This document shows positions 41,709 to 51,189 of a DNA stretch of 64,000 nucleotides, piece after piece. Numbering within the stretch: position 1 is the first letter of the stretch; each line of letters opens with the position of its first letter. The notes below the pieces were generated by a model that ran no database searches, was not told where the DNA came from, and worked only from the letters and a program-made list of their open reading frames with translations. The translations under genes and the position numbers were made by a program. The DNA is taken from assembly GCA_946902985.2 (NCBI GenBank), contig OX336393.1:129360533-129424532 (forward strand). The letters run 5' to 3'. This DNA is from Meconema thalassinum (Eukaryota > Arthropoda > Insecta > Orthoptera > Tettigoniidae).

Positions 41709-42482
41709 ATACTATCATTTGGATTTCAACCACATTTCGTGTGTGCTATGTGAGTAACTAGGGCTGCCAACTGTTAATAAATACCTGGCATTCTAGATTA
41801 ATTTCGGAGTAACTAATTAATATAGGCCTACGCCAGTGCTGCCAACATGATTCTAAGCCTGCTGATAGGTCCAATTTTAAAATGCATGTAACTTCTATAC
41901 TAATTAATGGATTTCATTCAAAATTGACACAACAATAGATCATATTATTTCAGATTATTTCTGACCAGTACATGTATGTCATTGTTGCCAACATGATTTT
42001 ACGCGCACTGTTAGATCCACTGTTTAACTGCATGTAACGTATATGCTATCCATTGGACTTCAACCAAATTTTGTACTCTGTACCTTAAGAGATGGAACTA
42101 AGAATATATTCAGCCATCAGGGCTGCCAACTGTAGTTCTCTATTAGGCTAAATTATGCCAGGTATACAGTATTTCGAACTAATTAGAAATTTCGATATTA
42201 CCAACTTAATTTCGTCATTATTCTAGATATATCCATATAGATTAATCATTGGTATGAATCTTTAATTTTAAGAAAAGTAGGCTTTTTAGTTCGCCACGGA
42301 ACTTCTTGTTACAAGTATTTCTTTAATTGTGGGGCATTTAAAGAGAAAGTGAGTGCGTTTCGGGCACACATGGGGTTATGCGGAACCTGTAGGTACCCCA
42401 TATGTGTAGGTTGGTGTTAACAGGACCTTATTTTCGGTACAAAACCGGAATGGGACCTTAGCAGAATAATATAGAGAGGATA

Positions 42483-42911
42483 CAGGTAATTACAAATATA
42501 ACCTACGTAATGTTCTACGTACTTTTCCAATAGTCTGCACATTTGTCACATCGCAGCACTAAATTTCAGATGTCTCTGTGTTAGAATTCAGCCGGTTGAC
42601 TGTGGAACTATCGTCGGGCTGCTGTCTTGGCGTCATCGTTGCACGTGAATCGCTGTCCTGTCAGGAACTTCTTCAGCGGACCACAAACGTGGAAATCACT
42701 AGGGGCGAGGTCCGGACTGATGGTTGGTGGTCCAAACTCTCCCCGTGAAATGACCGGAGTTTGTTGGCGGTTCTGGTTGCCACATGTGGTCTAGCATTGT
42801 CATGTTTTTTGTTTTTTTTATGGTTTTGCGACGGGGTCTGGACAAATGTGGAGACTATGTGGAAAAATAGTGTAAGGTACGTAGAACAGTACGTGTATTA
42901 GTAATTACCTG
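42483..42911 (-). mobile_element. Mariner-type deletion derivative, 429 bp
   Basis: TA|CAGGTAATTAC at the left (42481) and GTAATTACCTG|TA at the right (42901-42913). The inverted repeats extend about 40 bp with TACGTA and GTTCTACGTAC blocks. The minus-strand interior retains transposase scraps: HDNARPHVATRTANKL, then after a frameshift SPDLAPSDFHVCGPLKKFLT and GQRF, the region of the second and third catalytic Asp of mariner transposases. The rest of the transposase is deleted. Confidence 0.9.
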
Positions 42912-43090
42912 TATGTAATTGTTTTGTAAAAAAATGGGGGAAAAGACTTTTCGGTCCGCCCTCGTGCATATTATGTGTATTTATGAAACCGTTTACCTTA
43001 TTTATAGTGTTTCAAGGGGTATTTGTCTTCAAATTCCTTCACAATGTCTGCTCTCAAGAAAATCTGTTGATTTATGCCCTCCCCTTTGTT

Positions 43091-43104
43091 GTTGATGATG
43101 ATGA

Positions 43105-43162
<58 letters not shown>

Positions 43163-43165
43163 GAT
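43091..43165. repeat. (GTT)n microsatellite
   Basis: About 24 GTT units, preceded by a few GAT units. Confidence 0.95.
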
Positions 43166-43169
43166 GAAT

Positions 43170-43350
43170 CTTTAGGGACTTTGTGACATCATGGTTATGT
43201 GGCCCCGTTTACTTGGGCGTGTGTAGAATTTTTCTAATTAATCGGTGTCAGTGTGATGTCTGTAACTTATTAGTGTGTGGATATCCTCCTAGTTAGCAGA
43301 CCCTACAATATTCACCACAATAACTCAGGTTATCAGACCAGTAGGCCCTG
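43170..43350 (-). mobile_element. S1/S2-type SINE 3' end
   Basis: GGTTATGTGGCCCCGTTTAC, TTGGGCGTGTGTAGAATTTT and AATCGGTGTCAGTGTGATGT match the 3' region shared by S1 and S2 in minus orientation. Confidence 0.65.
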
Positions 43351-43640
43351 TTCATCAGAGATGTTCCAAGCCACTACCTGATGACGATCATTGTTGTATT
43401 AAGGGGGCGACACTGATCAAGATAATAATCAATGTGACTGTGGTGACTTTAGTTAGTTATTGTTGTTTTAAGGGGTGGAACTACGAGGGCATCTGAATGT
43501 CGACTTTGTCCAGTCTCCTGTACAGAAGACGATCTTCATCAAGGAACACAAAAAGCATTGGAAGTGGCCAAGTTTTGGACAAAAGTAATATACTGTAATT
43601 GTGTATAATATGAATGTTTCAGATAATGGAATAATAATAA
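43350..43640. other. Intron sequence, nothing recognised
   Basis: No gene or classified repeat recognised; contains TTGTTGTTTTAAGGGG near 43462, a motif often seen at LINE 3' ends. Confidence 0.4.
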
Positions 43641-43642
43641 TA

Positions 43643-43908
43643 ACTAGTGTGCGTATTTGTAATTAATGTGGGATTTGGATAGGAAGCGGCCGTGGCCTTA
43701 AGTTAGGTACCATCCCTTTATTTTCCTGTAGTAGAATTAGGTAACCACGGAAAACAACTCCGGAATGGCTGAGGTAGGAATCGAACCTGCCTCTTCTCAG
43801 TTTCAGCCATCACACTAGATTAAAATTTCTTGTCAGAACCGTGAATCGAACCCGGACCTCCGAGGCAACAGCTAAGAACGCTAGTCGCTACACTACCAGG
43901 TAGTCTAA
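43643..43908 (-). mobile_element. SINE family S2
   Basis: Inverted tRNA head at 43838-43905 (GTGAATCGAACCCGGACCTC; CTAGTCGCTACACTACCAGG), second B-box-like patch GGAATCGAACCTGCC, and GGCCGTGGCCTTAAGTTAGG. Body slightly shortened. Confidence 0.85.
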
Positions 43909-44254
43909 AAGCGGGTCTGCTTACTGTGAACACACAACAACAAAGTTTCAGCAAAGTTCACGTTTGCGATGTTCGCCTGTGATCTCAAGAGGTGGTCGGG
44001 GCAAGTAATTCTTCACTGAGCCGAGGACTTAAGTGAACACGAGACTTGAGGAATGCAGAAATACAGCAGATCATACATCTTGCTGTCATCCTGCTGCTTG
44101 CTCTTTAAATCCTATTAATTACACGACTCACTTCAGTTGCAGACGGCAGATCAGCGTAATAATTCTGCATTACAGAATTGCTACTTCACATGGGAAAGAA
44201 CGTGGATCTCCTCCTAGTTAACAGACCCCCACTGAAACATCTACCACAGTAACT

Positions 44255-44390
44255 ACCGGTTCAGTTAGCCGTGGTCACATCCGGGAGGCAAGGAGGTTCG
44301 AAATCTCCCCTCGGCAACCTTGAAGATGGTCTTCTATGGTTTCCGATCTTTCTTCCAGGCAAATGCCGGGATTGGTTCCTAACTATTTTT
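44255..44390 (+). mobile_element. SINE family S10 fragment
   Basis: CCGTGGTCACATCCGGGAGG, AAGGAGGTTCGAAATCTCCC, AACCTTGAAGATGGTCTTCT and GGCAAATGCCGGGATTGGTT, matching the full copy at 59938-60272. Confidence 0.75.
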
Positions 44391-44504
44391 CAATGTTGCC
44401 TTAGAAAAAACAAACGTTTGGTGCTTTTCAGTCGGTCAACTCGATTGTACCCAAATGAGATGGGTTATTCCCTAATTCTGGAAAAAAATACATTAATAAA
44501 TACA

Positions 44505-44560
44505 CTTGGATGACCAGTTTCGGTGGTCAAGCGATCATCATCAGATCCATTACAATTGGG
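44505..44560 (-). other. Hammerhead-like motif, possible Penelope-like element scrap
   Basis: Minus strand reads GATCTGATGATGATCGCTTG, then ACCACCGAAACTGGTCATCC. This has the order CUGANGA - stem - GAAA of hammerhead ribozyme cores that accompany Penelope-like retroelements. A similar motif is at 50733-50772. The stem II pairing here is imperfect and no reverse transcriptase is present, so this is a motif match only. Confidence 0.3.
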
Positions 44561-44599
44561 CTATAAAATCTATGTCTGAAAGTATGGGTGAAAGTATTT

Positions 44600-45100
44600 A
44601 CAATATGTACACTTATTTCGTTGCAATAATAGTTGAGAAAATGCAACTCTTCAGTTGTATTTACCATTGAACATTGACCATTACAACAACCACATATTCA
44701 CTCCTAACAGTCAAATTCCTGAGATCAATCACCACTTCCAGTATCTCAATAAAACATCACATATACTACAACTGATGAGTTGCATTATCTCAACTACACT
44801 GCAACTAACTACAGTAAGTGTATATCGAACTACACTTCGCTGCTTTTCACAAGTTCACGACAGTAACATGAGCGCCGTGTTTGTTTCCTAGTACAGGCTT
44901 CTCTCGCTAGAGCTGCACATGAAAACAAAATACACTCTGTAGTGCAAACTACAAACTATATCGTCGTGAAATTTTAACATTCCGGCTACAATACCAGGGG
45001 TGAAAAATATGATTGTGCGTTACTTTCCTATCTGCCCTCGTATTATTAAATATCCTTTCACTCACCAAGTCATAGGCCTACATCATTCACTCAAGCAATT
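44600..45100. other. Intron sequence, nothing recognised
   Basis: No gene or classified repeat recognised. Confidence 0.45.
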
Positions 45101-45774
45101 TTCTAATCTTGGAAATAACTTCGGCAAGACTCTCTAAAGTTCTTCAGCTTAGTCTTCTTCTTCAAGTACCGTGTTCGGTCCCCCGACCGATGGCGATCAT
45201 CATGGAAAAGGCGCCTCTGTCCACCGTAAGCCAGATCGAACACATCGAATCCAGGTCATTTGTCTTCTGCCACGCCCTTGTCTGCCATCTATTTTGCCTT
45301 GTAGTATTAGTCGAAGCAACTGATATGTTTGGCCTCTAAGTACATGACCCAAATGGGCAATTATTCGATACTTAGTGGTAGACATAAGCTGAAGATCACA
45401 TTTTGCTCTTCTGAGGACATCTCTGTTAGTAACTCTATCAGACCAAGGTATTTTCAGCATTCGTCTATGAATCCACATTTCGAAGGCCTCTAATCGTTTC
45501 ATGGTGTCGACCTTCAAAGTCCAAACCTGCATACTATACAAGAGTGTCGACCAGACATAGGTTCGAGCCAATCTTTGTCGGAGTTTCAGATCTAAGTTGT
45601 CATTGTCGAAGCAGGAGGACATTTCCCTACGTATATACACTGCGTGCCATTTTAATGTGACCTTTGATTTCAACGTCGGGATTTAAATCGTCAGTGATGA
45701 TACTCCCTAGATATTTAAAATGATGAACACGCTCGACTGGAAGACCTCTGATGTTCTGCTTTAGTTCAATTATT
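45100..45774 (-). pseudogene. LINE C-terminal fragment (second LINE type)
   Basis: Minus-strand conceptual reading: EIIELKQNIRGLPVERV-HFKYLGSIITDDL (45774-45665), then frame-shifted to REMSSCFDNDNLDLKLRQRL, LYSMQVWTLKVDTMKRLEAF, EMWIHRRMLKIPWSDRVTNR and HLGHVLRGQTYQLLRLILQG. This is the post-RT region of an insect endonuclease-reverse transcriptase LINE. Related to but distinct from the type at 52838-53440. Its left end (toward 45100) is the 3' end; its right end meets the long-TIR element. Confidence 0.82.
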
Positions 45775-46582
45775 TCTAATACAGTGATATTATTCTGCTG
45801 GAGTGGGACCGGCGGCCGACTGCCTGACGTGCGTTCGTTCCGCCAGCCAACCGAGCTCGGGCCGTAGAATTGCGCGAGGCGGAGGCGAGCTAACCAGGGA
45901 TATTGAAGTCATTAAGTCACTAAAATTTCATCAACGAGGGTGTGTAGTGTCAGCGCACAGATAAGACGGTAACATAAAGAACAGCTGTAAGATTTCATTA
46001 AAGAAGCACAGACGTCGTTTTTTCTTCTTGGGAATCTGGATGACCTCACGTCACCAGTTAAAAGTTAGAACTTATCTTTACACAGAAGATACTAAAAATC
46101 TTCAGCAGACAGACAGTAACTTGGGAAGTTAAATCGTTACATTATGTAGCTACTTCTGCACTCCCCTGCGTGTTTACTGTAACTAATCGAAGCACGGATC
46201 TAAGCCTGTTTGATGTTCAATTGTGGGTTAATTTAAAATACAAAGTGTACAGATCAATTACCCGTACTCTAGTGGAGCTGGAGAACAATATACGGCAGCA
46301 GATATCCCTCACAACAGAAGGGAACCACAACGAGTGAACGCTATTTTATTTACACGGTACAATGTCTGTCTGTCAGCTGAAGGAGAACACACTCAGCTTC
46401 TCCTGTGGGTAGGTAAGGTCTTTAATCATGATTTTCTGGTGAATTTATCATTAATTAATGTACTTTGTTACGGTTTCCACCTGCGCGCAATCCGCGGTGC
46501 AAGCTCGGTTGGCTGCCGGAACGCGCGCGCGCCCGGCAGTCGGCCGCCGGCCCCGCTCCAGCGAAGGAATCACCCTGTATTA
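45775..46582. mobile_element. DNA transposon with long GC-rich TIRs, ~810 bp
   Basis: A strongly conserved inverted repeat of over 60 bp: left GCTGGAGTGGGACCGGCGGC from 45797, right (read inward from 46562) GCTGGAGCGGGGCCGGCGGC, both continuing CGACTGCC, a GC-rich spacer, CAGCCAACCGAGCT. The similarity runs outward as CTAATACAG...TGAT on both sides, to about 45775 and 46582. The terminal CAGGGTGATTC inside TA fits several superfamilies; no convincing target duplication or transposase was found. It lies beside the LINE fragment ending at 45774. Confidence 0.75.
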
Positions 46583-46799
46583 GTTGTAGTGGAGTTCCAG
46601 AGCCTGGCGCCCGACACTTGGAAGGAACAGTTGAAGGTAGTGGTTTTGTTGGTGTGTATGGCGATGCTGGGATAGCTGGAACGTGTATTACTGTCGTGAA
46701 AGGAGGAAATGTTATTGAATAGAGATGTAAGGTAGTGAGGTTGTCAACAGTCTATAGACCACAGTAGCTAGGCCTATGGGTAACTTACGTAATTGGTCT

Positions 46800-47508
46800 A
46801 ATTTCAGCCAACCTACTCCCCCAGGGGCTCACATCTAGTGGGACGAGCGTTGGCAACCACAGGACCCCAGCTGAGTCCGGCATTGCTTCCACTTACTTGT
46901 GCCGGGCTCCTCTCCGTCTTCTTTCCTGTCGAACTCCCTTGGTCAACTCTTGTTCTCTTCCAACCCCCCACGGTATTAGAGTATCCAAGGCCTAGGGAGT
47001 CTCTTCCTTTCCCGCCTCAATTGGCCCTTCTCTCATCTTTCCTGATCCTCATTCTTCGAGGGGTCAGACCTCTTGTTTTTCTTTCAGGTATCTCCTGCCT
47101 TCTTCTCAAGGCCCTCAAGGAGACAGGGTGTGAGTGCTACACCCTCAAGGGCTCACTGCTAGTGAGTTTAGGAGTTAGCGCCCCCGATGGTTTCCTGAAC
47201 TGCGTCCGTTTTCCCCCCTTGTTCCATTATCTTTGGGGCGGGCATCCTCCTCTTTCCCTTTCCTATCTGCCTTTCCTGGCTCTCCTTCTTTCTAAGTCCC
47301 TCAATCCTCATTCTTCGAGGGTAGAGGGCACTTATTTCCTCTTTCTTTTATTTCCCTTACTCTTCGTTTGTTTTCCTTTTCTTCTTCTAGTGTGTAAGCT
47401 GTAGTTAGATTTAATTATAGGTCCATTTACATTTTTCATGATAGCCCAAACCATTAGATAACCTAGATGTTAGGTCCCTTAAAACAACAATTATCATTAT
47501 CATCATTT
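46800..47508 (+). mobile_element. LINE 3' UTR, 5'-truncated, with ATCATT tail
   Basis: C/T-rich sequence with ACTTACTTGTGCCGGGCTCC, TTGGTCAACTCTTGTTCTCT and AGTATCCAAGGCCTAGGGAG, ending CTAGATGTTAGGTCCCTTAA AACAACAATTATCATTATCA. From general familiarity this is the 3' untranslated end of a common arthropod LINE. A 188-codon frame through it (46838-47404) is a by-product of the pyrimidine bias. It has a repeated CCTCATTCTTCGAGGG motif (47050 and 47308). Confidence 0.6.
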
Positions 47509-47796
47509 AACCAGCCCAGTTCTTTCAAAGATTCTGTGACTTGAGATGAGTAATTTAGGGTAAAAATGAATCTTGTTCGTGTATTTAATGCCTTTTGCAG
47601 GTTATTGGTCTGTTCAGTAGTCGCATCAATCAGCAAAACATCACAGTACTTAAATAATGAGAGTATGCGTGTTGGAATGAAGCTATTTCTTTAATTTAGT
47701 GGGAGGCAGGACTGTTGATATTTGATATGAAGTGAAGCATGAACTCTCCCACATACCTCCGTTATGTGTTCATTCCAATTCAGGATTTTGGGCATG

Positions 47797-47866
47797 TTGT
47801 TTGAGTCTTCAATCTTTTGACTGGTTTGATGCAGCTCTCCATGCCTCCCTGTACTGAGCTATTGGG
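47797..47866 (-). mobile_element. Very short LINE 3' end
   Basis: GTTTGAGTCTTCAATCTTTT GACTGGTTTGATGCAGCTCT matches the 3' terminus of the LINE copies at 52838-53440 (inverted) and 60530-61350. Extreme 5' truncation. Confidence 0.8.
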
Positions 47867-47879
47867 CATATTGGGCCTA

Positions 47880-48554
47880 AAAGAAAGGCAACTTCTGAGG
47901 ATTTCTTAGTTTACAATGCCTCTTAATTTCTTCTTGAATAAATACAGTATGCATTTTATAATTGAAGTCTAGATAAATTAATATGTACGGGCATTTCTGT
48001 GCAGACAGTTTACGTTTTCGGCAAATATTTCCTATTCAGCCCACAACTTGTTATGGCTTATGCCTAGGCTTGGGGGCCTATAAAGAAAATGCTGGGAAAT
48101 ATGTTTGAAAACATTCCCCGACTACTTGAGGCAGAGTTAGTCACTACTTAGCACTTACTCAAGGAAGGTGTGTCAGCAACTCGCGTGTTAACAGTCAACA
48201 CGCGAAGACGTTCTGGCACGGAACACTAGCATTACAATATTTTTGTTTTGATATGTTATGAACATATGAACAGGAACATCTGCCACTCCCAAGAAGATAC
48301 ATTAGGCGAGCACATTCTATTAGTTGTAAAGATGACTGGTCGTCCAAGATTAATTGACCCGTATACTTTAACTCGAATTTTGAAGTGCCTCAGCGGTCAA
48401 TATTGGAAACATTGCTTTTCAAGCCAGTCATAAATTAGTTCCCCTCACCTTTACGGCCATTGCTGGTGCAATGATCTCTACTACAACAATACTACCACAG
48501 ACGTTCTGTAAACTAACCCGTCAATGATGGGTAAGACTGTAATACACAACTCAC
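47880..48554. other. Intron sequence 3' of the T-box exon, nothing recognised
   Basis: No gene or classified repeat recognised. Confidence 0.5.
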
Positions 48555-48713
48555 CAGCTGGTTTTGGTATGCTGTGACGGCAGTGAAAACAGACTCTGGA
48601 AAGATGTAAGTACGATATTCTTCCGCTTCCAGATCTGTGATTGGTCCTCCGTGTTCCCTCCACTTGACCAGATGTATCCGAGGTTGGTATCGGTGCATGG
48701 AATTGAGTACGAT
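48555..48713 (-). CDS. Tbx20: T-box transcription factor exon (Tbx20/H15-midline class), central T-box
   Basis: 159-bp internal exon (53 codons) on the minus strand, with consensus acceptor (TGTTCTATTTTCAG|ATC) and donor (CTG|GTGAGT). It encodes IVLNSMHRYQPRIHLVKWRE, then HGGPITDLEAEEYRTYIFPE and SVFTAVTAYQNQL. LNSMHRYQPR and FTAVTAYQNQ are diagnostic T-box segments: the first contributes to the beta-sandwich and dimer face, the second precedes the DNA-contacting helix encoded by the next exon. YQNQL followed by ITKLKIDSNP is the Tbx20 form; other subfamilies differ in this stretch. Exon 5' of this (encoding ...FEKxKLTNN...) was not found up to 64000. No stop or frameshift, unlike everything around it, so the gene appears functional. 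Confidence 0.96.
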
Positions 48714-49315
48714 CTGAAAATAGAACAGAACATAATCTTTATTTATTCTTAATATAGAAATATACTGTACATATCCTCACATGTAGGGCCTGCTATAAGC
48801 AAAGAATGTAATCAAGCTTGCATCCGTATACAAAACAAACAAAAGAACTAGGAATGTTTCTTGAGGGATCTTGAAGCTCTTAGAAATGAGATTGTCTACC
48901 GTATGCCGAGGACACTAAAAAATAAAGGAAGGTAGCTCCAGTTTTACATGACTTTTAATGTCGCAACATCCCAAATACCAGAAGTAATATTTCAAAATAA
49001 TCATACCTGGTAGATGAGAGTAATAATTATCATCAGTATTGCCAACTTTTGCGGCACGTCACGAGTCTCATGATTTTTCTATGATAATAAGTTATGAGTT
49101 CAGTTTTATTTAATACAGTAATTTGAGATCCAATAATATACAGTGTTCTTCAATTTTTAGACTTCATGAAGAATTGTACTGAATGAACATAGGAATACAC
49201 ACACCAGCATTAACATTGCGTACAATTTATTGATATTTTGAAATTAAATTGGTGTGAAGAACAATGTTGCCAATTTGTATATGATGAAAATCAGTTGGTA
49301 GGAGTCGGAAATCGT
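48714..49315. other. Intron sequence upstream of the T-box exon, nothing recognised
   Basis: No exon or classified repeat recognised; the polypyrimidine tract of the acceptor is at 48716-48730. Confidence 0.5.
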
Positions 49316-49317
49316 TA

Positions 49318-49887
49318 CAGAGGTGTGCAAATTATCAGAATCAAACAAAGAATTTAAATCAATCACATTTTTTTATTCAAAATCATTTTATTGTCCAACT
49401 GCTGGCATGTTTTGTAACCTTACTTAGTAATGTTTTCTCCCTTGTCGACTTACACCTTTTCCCATAAGAAATTGTGTCCGGAAACTTTCAGAATTGGATA
49501 TTCCGAGGGATACCTGAGCTTGGCTGGTTTTCTATTTTTTCTAAAACCGGTGATTTCAATCCATAATTCATGAATATTTGAATAGTTCAATAAGCGGATC
49601 ATCAGTAAAATGACTCCAAATCCCTCAGCTCTAAACAAACACGAAAAATAGAGTTAAGTAATCAAAACAAAACGTGTGGCATTTTGCAATAGCCAAGCTC
49701 CTGTGTCAGTGGGAATTCTTAGAAATCATTATACTTTGAGTTTCTTTAAAAAAAATAGTTAAGACTCTTGGCTAAACATTGGAAGTAATTTCACCGCCTT
49801 TCAAACATATTTAGTGCATTAAGCCGTGAAAAGTATAAATGTTATTTTAGGAAACTAGTGTCGAGTCTTATAATTTGCACACCTCTA
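49318..49887. mobile_element. Tc1/mariner-type MITE, 570 bp
   Basis: Left TA|CAGAGGTGTGCAAATTATCA (49316-) and right, read inward from 49887, TAGAGGTGTGCAAATTATAA followed by GACTCGACACTAG. TA lies at both junctions. Inverted repeats match at 18 of the first 20 positions. A 62-codon minus-strand frame inside (49450-49638) has no recognisable transposase motif. Confidence 0.8.
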
Positions 49888-50113
49888 TAGAGTCGTATGT
49901 TATCAATCGAGCAACAAACATTTGTATCGCTAAAGAGGCATAGATAACGGGGAGCATGCTCGTGTAGGGTGAATACAAATTAAAATACATTATAATATTT
50001 TTAATTGTTTTTACGTAATTCACAAACCCTTATAAAAACTAACCTTAAATAACGAGATTCAAACTGCGAATCATAATAGGCCAATTAAACGCACTACACA
50101 GTTTTGTAGTTAA

Positions 50114-50685
50114 CCCTAGAATACTAACATTGATGCTTAATACTAATAATACGTTAATTTAACGTACATCACGAACTTTGTGCTCAGCCACCAATTAGTT
50201 AAAAGGTTGCAATTAACATATATTTCGTATGTAACACTATTTATATACAATGAATCCTCTGTGGTCTTTGAAGTTTAATACGCTAAGTTCCATCTTACAT
50301 TCAACAAATACAGAAATCGTTTTCTTTGACGTAAATAGCAGCACGTAATATCTCCAGCCTCTTACACTGTCTCTGGTTTTTATGAGGTTGTGTTCATAAT
50401 CCCTTTGAAGTGATTTGACATATATACATCAAATTCCTCACCTCTTTGTTATTGCCATGGAGAAACCAATATGTTGTTAAATTCAAGAATAGTTTCCAGA
50501 CGATTCTTTGCCCCATGATTATGCCTCTAGATCTGATTGGCATTAATAACAAAAGCATTGACATCAGCACCGTTGACCAGTAGAAGCACTGTTGGAAAAT
50601 AGTGAGGTGGGGACATATACAGAGGGAATTCTAAGCAGTTAAATTATTCATACACGTAAATTTTACGTATGTTAGTATTGTAGGG
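50114..50685 (-). mobile_element. piggyBac-like deletion derivative, 572 bp
   Basis: TTAA|CCCTAGAATACTAACAT at left (50110-) and, inward from the right, TTAA|CCCTACAATACTAACAT (50689-), one mismatch in 17 with exact TTAA duplication. The CCCTAGAA terminus is typical of piggyBac. The minus-strand interior (about 50640-50440) has a decayed reading with NAFVI and other residues that could be a transposase remnant, but this is weak. Confidence 0.88.
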
Positions 50686-50732
50686 TTAAATATTATTTAT
50701 ATATCAATTTAAACCTCAACACAGCGATCAGG

Positions 50733-50775
50733 ATCTGATGATGATCACTTATAGGTCGAAACACGTAATGCTAAA
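50733..50775 (+). other. Hammerhead-like motif (Penelope-type)
   Basis: GATCTGATGATGATCACTTA then TAGGTCGAAACACGTAATG. CTGATGA, a stem GATC/GGTC around ACTTATA (one G-T pair), then GAAAC fit the conserved core and stem II of hammerhead ribozymes. It shares the 15-mer GATCTGATGATGATC with the minus-strand motif at 44552. Stems I and III cannot be confirmed by eye. Confidence 0.35.
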
Positions 50776-50844
50776 ATTGCCCCATTATAACAGTGATCAT
50801 AACTAATACACGTAATTTTTTCCAGGAGTGTTATTTACTTATTA

Positions 50845-51025
50845 TTTAGAGACGCCGGGGTGCCGGAATTTTGACCCGAAGAGGATCTTCAACGTTCCAG
50901 TAAAACTACTGACATCACTCGCAATAGCGCACCCTCAAATGCCAACAGGCTGCACCAGGATTAGATCCTGCAACCTTGGGCTTAGCAAGCGAGAACATTA
51001 CCGCTGAGCCACGCAGCCAGTCAAA
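50845..51025 (-). mobile_element. tRNA-derived SINE, family S6
   Basis: AGAGACGCCGGGGTGCCGGA, GAGGATCTTCAACGTTCCAG and an inverted tRNA head (GGATTAGATCCTGCAACCTT with a damaged B-box; ACCGCTGAGCCACGCAGCCA A-box). The 3' tail is eroded (TTATTTACTTATTATT). Confidence 0.85.
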
Positions 51026-51042
51026 CGACAAATAAGAAGAAG

Positions 51043-51047
51043 AAGAA

Positions 51048-51097
<50 letters not shown>

Positions 51098-51145
51098 GAA
51101 GAGAAGACTATTGAAAGCTGAAAATTGTAAAAAAAAAAAAAAAAA
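51043..51145. repeat. (GAAA)n microsatellite and poly-A
   Basis: (GAAA)n at about 51051-51097 and an 18-base A run at 51129-51146. Confidence 0.95.
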
Positions 51146-51189
51146 GTTAATGGAACGTGCAGAGAAGAATGCAGAAATGTACAAAGCGC

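Larger units (their letters stand above)
38672..42310 (+). mobile_element. Helentron-like element, family A (copy H2), with two nested insertions
   Basis: Sense 5' end: TTTTTTAACCTACTTTTCAC, hairpin partner GAAAAAGTAGACTTATGAGA, then a (GTCT)n run 38742-38812. Sense 3' end: GAAAAGTAGGCT (42272-42283) and the hairpin AGTTCGCCACGGAACT (42288-42303) then TCTTGTT. The 5' and 3' subterminal repeats are inverted 12-mers with one mismatch. The body is interrupted by a family B element (39169-40662) and a solo LTR (40838-41708). Without these it is about 1.27 kb, slightly longer than H1 because of an extra module near 41755-41900. No ORF. Confidence 0.78.
26353..48554 (-). other. Tbx20: 22.2-kb intron of the T-box gene
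   Basis: Bounded by a GT donor at 48554-48553 (CTG|GTGAGT) and an AG acceptor at 26354-26353, both on the minus strand. The exons either side join in frame within the conserved TAYQNQL|ITKLKID sequence. The intron holds most of the transposons in the window, including the Helentron remnant, four rolling-circle element segments, two LTR or LINE insertions and many SINEs. Confidence 0.88.

Noticed and set aside
46590..46625. TGGCGCCCGACAC resembling a retroviral primer-binding site
   Set aside because: No LTR end lies directly before it and no gag or pol follows; the match is short and likely chance.
46838..47404. 188-codon open frame rich in Leu, Pro and Phe
   Set aside because: It lies in a pyrimidine-rich LINE 3' UTR ending in CTAGATGTTAGGTCCC and an ATCATT tail; composition explains the open frame and no domain is recognisable.
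50440..50640. Definite piggyBac transposase remnant
   Set aside because: Only a short NAFVI-like patch is suggestive; the element call rests on TTAA and termini, not on this reading.
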